Assembly: GCA_045655005.1 (NCBI GenBank)
Contig: JAZOOJ010000001.1
Coordinates: 1-64,000 of the forward strand
Reading direction: 5' to 3'
From: UMGS1908 sp045655005
GTDB lineage: Bacteria; Bacillota; Clostridia; Christensenellales; UBA1242
DNA: 64,000 nt
Shown: positions 62,334 through 64,000 of the stretch, piece after piece
How positions within the stretch are numbered: the first letter of the stretch is position 1
Layout: each line of letters begins with the position of its first letter
The notes under the pieces: generated by a model
Told to the model about the DNA's origin: nothing
The model's input: the letters and a program-made list of their open reading frames with translations, nothing else
Databases searched by the model: none
Translations under genes and position numbers: made by a program

Positions 62334-62984
62334 ATGAAAAATATCGAATTATTACAGCAAATAGCAAGTGATAATAATTGGGAATTGGATTACCTTACCG
62401 ATGGTAGTCCAATTTTTCAAAATAAAAATTTATACACTTTTACAAGCGATAGTGTTGTGCTTGCGAGATTTGTTGACGAAGAAAATATAAGCCATTTAGT
62501 TGACTTTTGCAGTGGTAGTGGAATTGTTGGACTGGAAGTTGCTGGTCGGATAGATGTGCAAACTTTAAGTCAATTTGAAATCCAAAAAGAATTAGCTGAA
62601 GTAGCAATAATGACCGCAAAATATAACGAAACAAATACAAACATAAAAGTTTACAATATAAGTTTAGAAAATGCCAAAAACCACGTCAGTGATGTAGATG
62701 TTATTGTTTGTAATCCTCCATATTTTAAAAAAGGCAGTGGAAAGATTAATGAGTCGTCAAGTAAGTCTCTTGCTCGCCATGAGCTTTCAATTACACTTGA
62801 AGACATCTTTCAAAGTGCAAAAGAAATTTTAAAAAGTGGTGGAAGTTTATACTTTATTCACATAATTGAAAGAGAAAAAGAGATGACTAAACTTGCTAAA
62901 AAATATAATTTTGAAGAACAAAAGAAGTTGGTTTTGGAAGGCAACAAGTTGGTTAGATTTTTAGTTAAATATATAAAAAAATGA
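62334..62984 (+). CDS. trmN6: tRNA1(Val) (adenine37-N6)-methyltransferase
   Basis: 216 aa SAM-dependent methyltransferase of the YabB/YfiC type. SAM region LVDFCSGSGIVGLEVAG near residues 47-63, catalytic NPPY in VIVCNPPYFKKGSG, and ISLEDIFQSAKEILKSGG-type helix. The start is ATG 62334, one base after the ferredoxin stop, without a clear ribosome site, which suggests coupling. In Bacillus yabB lies near yaaT, so order supports the call. N6-methylation of adenine 37 is known for the enteric member; the target here is inferred. Confidence 0.85.
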   Translation: MKNIELLQQIASDNNWELDYLTDGSPIFQNKNLYTFTSDSVVLARFVDEENISHLVDFCSGSGIVGLEVAGRIDVQTLSQFEIQKELAEVAIMTAKYNETNTNIKVYNISLENAKNHVSDVDVIVCNPPYFKKGSGKINESSSKSLARHELSITLEDIFQSAKEILKSGGSLYFIHIIEREKEMTKLAKKYNFEEQKKLVLEGNKLVRFLVKYIKK

Positions 62985-63008
62985 GGTTGCAAATCAACTT
63001 CATTTTTT
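62978..63008 (+). terminator. Terminator overlapping the trmN6 stop codon
   Basis: AAATGAGGTTG / CAACTTCATTT around CAAAT, with six T; the stop codon TGA is within the 5' arm. Confidence 0.85.
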
Positions 63009-63169
63009 ATACTCTTAGAACATTTAAAAATATAAATTGTCGCAAAAACTAACTTGTTGAGTTTCGATAATGGCTTCAAAGTTGGTGTTTTTTGGAATCT
63101 TTATGTTTTAGCGAGTGTTTTATTGATGGTGTGTATTTAACATTAAAGCGGTATAAAATATCTATAAAA

Positions 63170-63676
63170 TCAACTAAAAATTCTAACAAAAATGCACGAA
63201 GCTATTGAGCCACAAAAAGATGCAATTATGCAAATCGGAATCGTGTATCTAAGTTTTTTTACATTAGTTGTAGAAAAGTAAACGGCGGTTACATAAAAAA
63301 TTGTATCGCTTGCACCAACCACAACGCTTGCACATCTACCTATATAACTGTCGGCACCGTAGCGAATAAAAATATCTTTTACAATTGCAAGTGATCCATT
63401 GCCAGAAAATGGACGCAGAATAATCAATTTGGAAAGTTCAGTTGGAATTCCAACAGCAGATAATATTGGTTCACACAGCACACAAAGTTTATCTGAAATA
63501 CCACTTGCGTCCATAAGCGTTACAAAAATGAAAATTGCACAAAGGTAGGGAAATATTGAAATTACAAGACTAACTGCTTCACTGCAACCTTTAACAAAAA
63601 AGTCATAAGCTGGCACATTTTTAATGATGCAATAGACGAAAATAATTAAGAACAGAACAGGAACAACATATATCAT
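63170..63676 (-). CDS. spmB: Spore maturation protein B
   Basis: 168 aa, four or five membrane helices. Characteristic segments are VKGCSEAVSLVISIFPYLCAI, ILRPFSGNGSLAIVKDIFIRYGADSYIGRCASVVVGASDTIFYV, matching SpmB and nucleoside-recognition (Gate) domains. SpmA and SpmB are needed for dehydration of the spore core. Overlaps spmA by four bases (ATGA), so translationally coupled. No terminator with a T run was found within the window downstream of it. Confidence 0.93.
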   Translation of the reverse strand: MIYVVPVLFLIIFVYCIIKNVPAYDFFVKGCSEAVSLVISIFPYLCAIFIFVTLMDASGISDKLCVLCEPILSAVGIPTELSKLIILRPFSGNGSLAIVKDIFIRYGADSYIGRCASVVVGASDTIFYVTAVYFSTTNVKKLRYTIPICIIASFCGSIASCIFVRIFS

Positions 63677-64000
63677 TTTTGGCTTGCTCCATTTTTAATT
63701 TTTTTAGAAAATTTTTCGCAAAGTTTAGCAAGAATAACACCAATAATGGTTGTCACAAGACCTGCTAAAATAGTAGGCAAAATTATAAATGCGGGGCTAG
63801 TACTTCCCGATGCAATCATCATACCCATAACAGTTGTAGGGATAAGTTGAACGCCAGAACTTGCAAATACAATTGTCATAATCATTGGGAAAGTTGCAAT
63901 ACCACTTTTATTGTCCATTTCTTCAATTGCTTTAATACCAAGGGGAATTGAGGCTCCGCCGATGCCAAGGACGCTTGTTGAAAGTGACAGGGAGAGATAT
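63673..64000 (-). CDS. spmA: Spore maturation protein A, partial
   Basis: The C-terminal 108 residues of SpmA; the 5' part lies beyond the right edge. Reading from the edge: LGIGGASIPLGIKAIEEMDN, SGIATFPMIMTIVFASSGVQ and PTTVMGMMIASGSTSPAFI are the conserved SpmA segments. It forms an operon with spmB. The start codon is outside the window. Confidence 0.92.
   Translation of the reverse strand, partial: YLSLSLSTSVLGIGGASIPLGIKAIEEMDNKSGIATFPMIMTIVFASSGVQLIPTTVMGMMIASGSTSPAFIILPTILAGLVTTIIGVILAKLCEKFSKKIKNGASQK

Noticed and set aside
1..64000. tRNA, rRNA, known riboswitches, CRISPR arrays, insertion sequences
   Set aside because: Looked for by conserved motifs and repeats on both strands; none recognised apart from rnpB and the elements listed.

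Overview
The window is AT-rich (roughly one third G+C by eye), densely packed, and reads as a chromosome segment of a spore-forming low-GC Firmicute of the Clostridia, probably an uncultured gut lineage. Supporting markers are an uninterrupted sigK-like sigma factor, spmA/spmB, a SpoIIM-like membrane protein, an hrcA-grpE-dnaK-dnaJ operon with a CIRCE operator, RNase J, CarD, the trmR/trhP tRNA-modification pair, a holB-ricT-trmN6 cluster, strong AGGAGG-type ribosome sites and many near-consensus sigma-A promoters. No tRNA or rRNA genes, CRISPR array, integrase or transposase was seen.

Layout: 1-2.5 kb holds a partial minus-strand gene, a CarD regulator and two unknown genes. 2.7-12.6 kb is a one-direction block of nine genes resembling the connector, tail, fibre and holin part of a phage, with no terminase, portal, capsid, lysin or integrase; it has its own promoter and a leader hairpin. 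13-18.8 kb holds a membrane protein, RNase J, TrmR, a small membrane protein and a U32 protein (TrhP). 19.0-21.0 kb holds sigK and a lipoprotein gene, each followed at its stop codon by a copy of a diverged but structure-preserving element of about 165 nt. 21-25 kb holds a nitroreductase, a radical SAM protein, RNase P RNA and two unknown genes. 25-29.6 kb holds a lipoprotein, three unknown genes ending in an Ala/Lys-rich protein with an internal tandem repeat, and a PnuC-like transporter. 29.7-32.6 kb holds HelD and a small helical protein. 32.7-45.2 kb is the most striking stretch: four tandem paralogues (1297, 1220, 773 and 771 aa) of a helical family I do not recognise, the two long ones driven by near-duplicate promoters.

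45.3-64 kb is mostly housekeeping: rarA, a membrane-anchored unknown, a GDPD phosphodiesterase, cytidylate kinase-like, lepA, hemW, the hrcA-grpE-dnaK-dnaJ operon, a SpoIIM-like protein, a DUF1292-like protein, holB-ricT-ferredoxin-trmN6, and spmB plus partial spmA at the right edge.

Best candidates for something undescribed: the four-paralogue helical cluster, the capsid-less phage-derived block, and the paired structured element behind sigK and the lipoprotein gene. Functions for all three are open; the sequence shows architecture, not activity.
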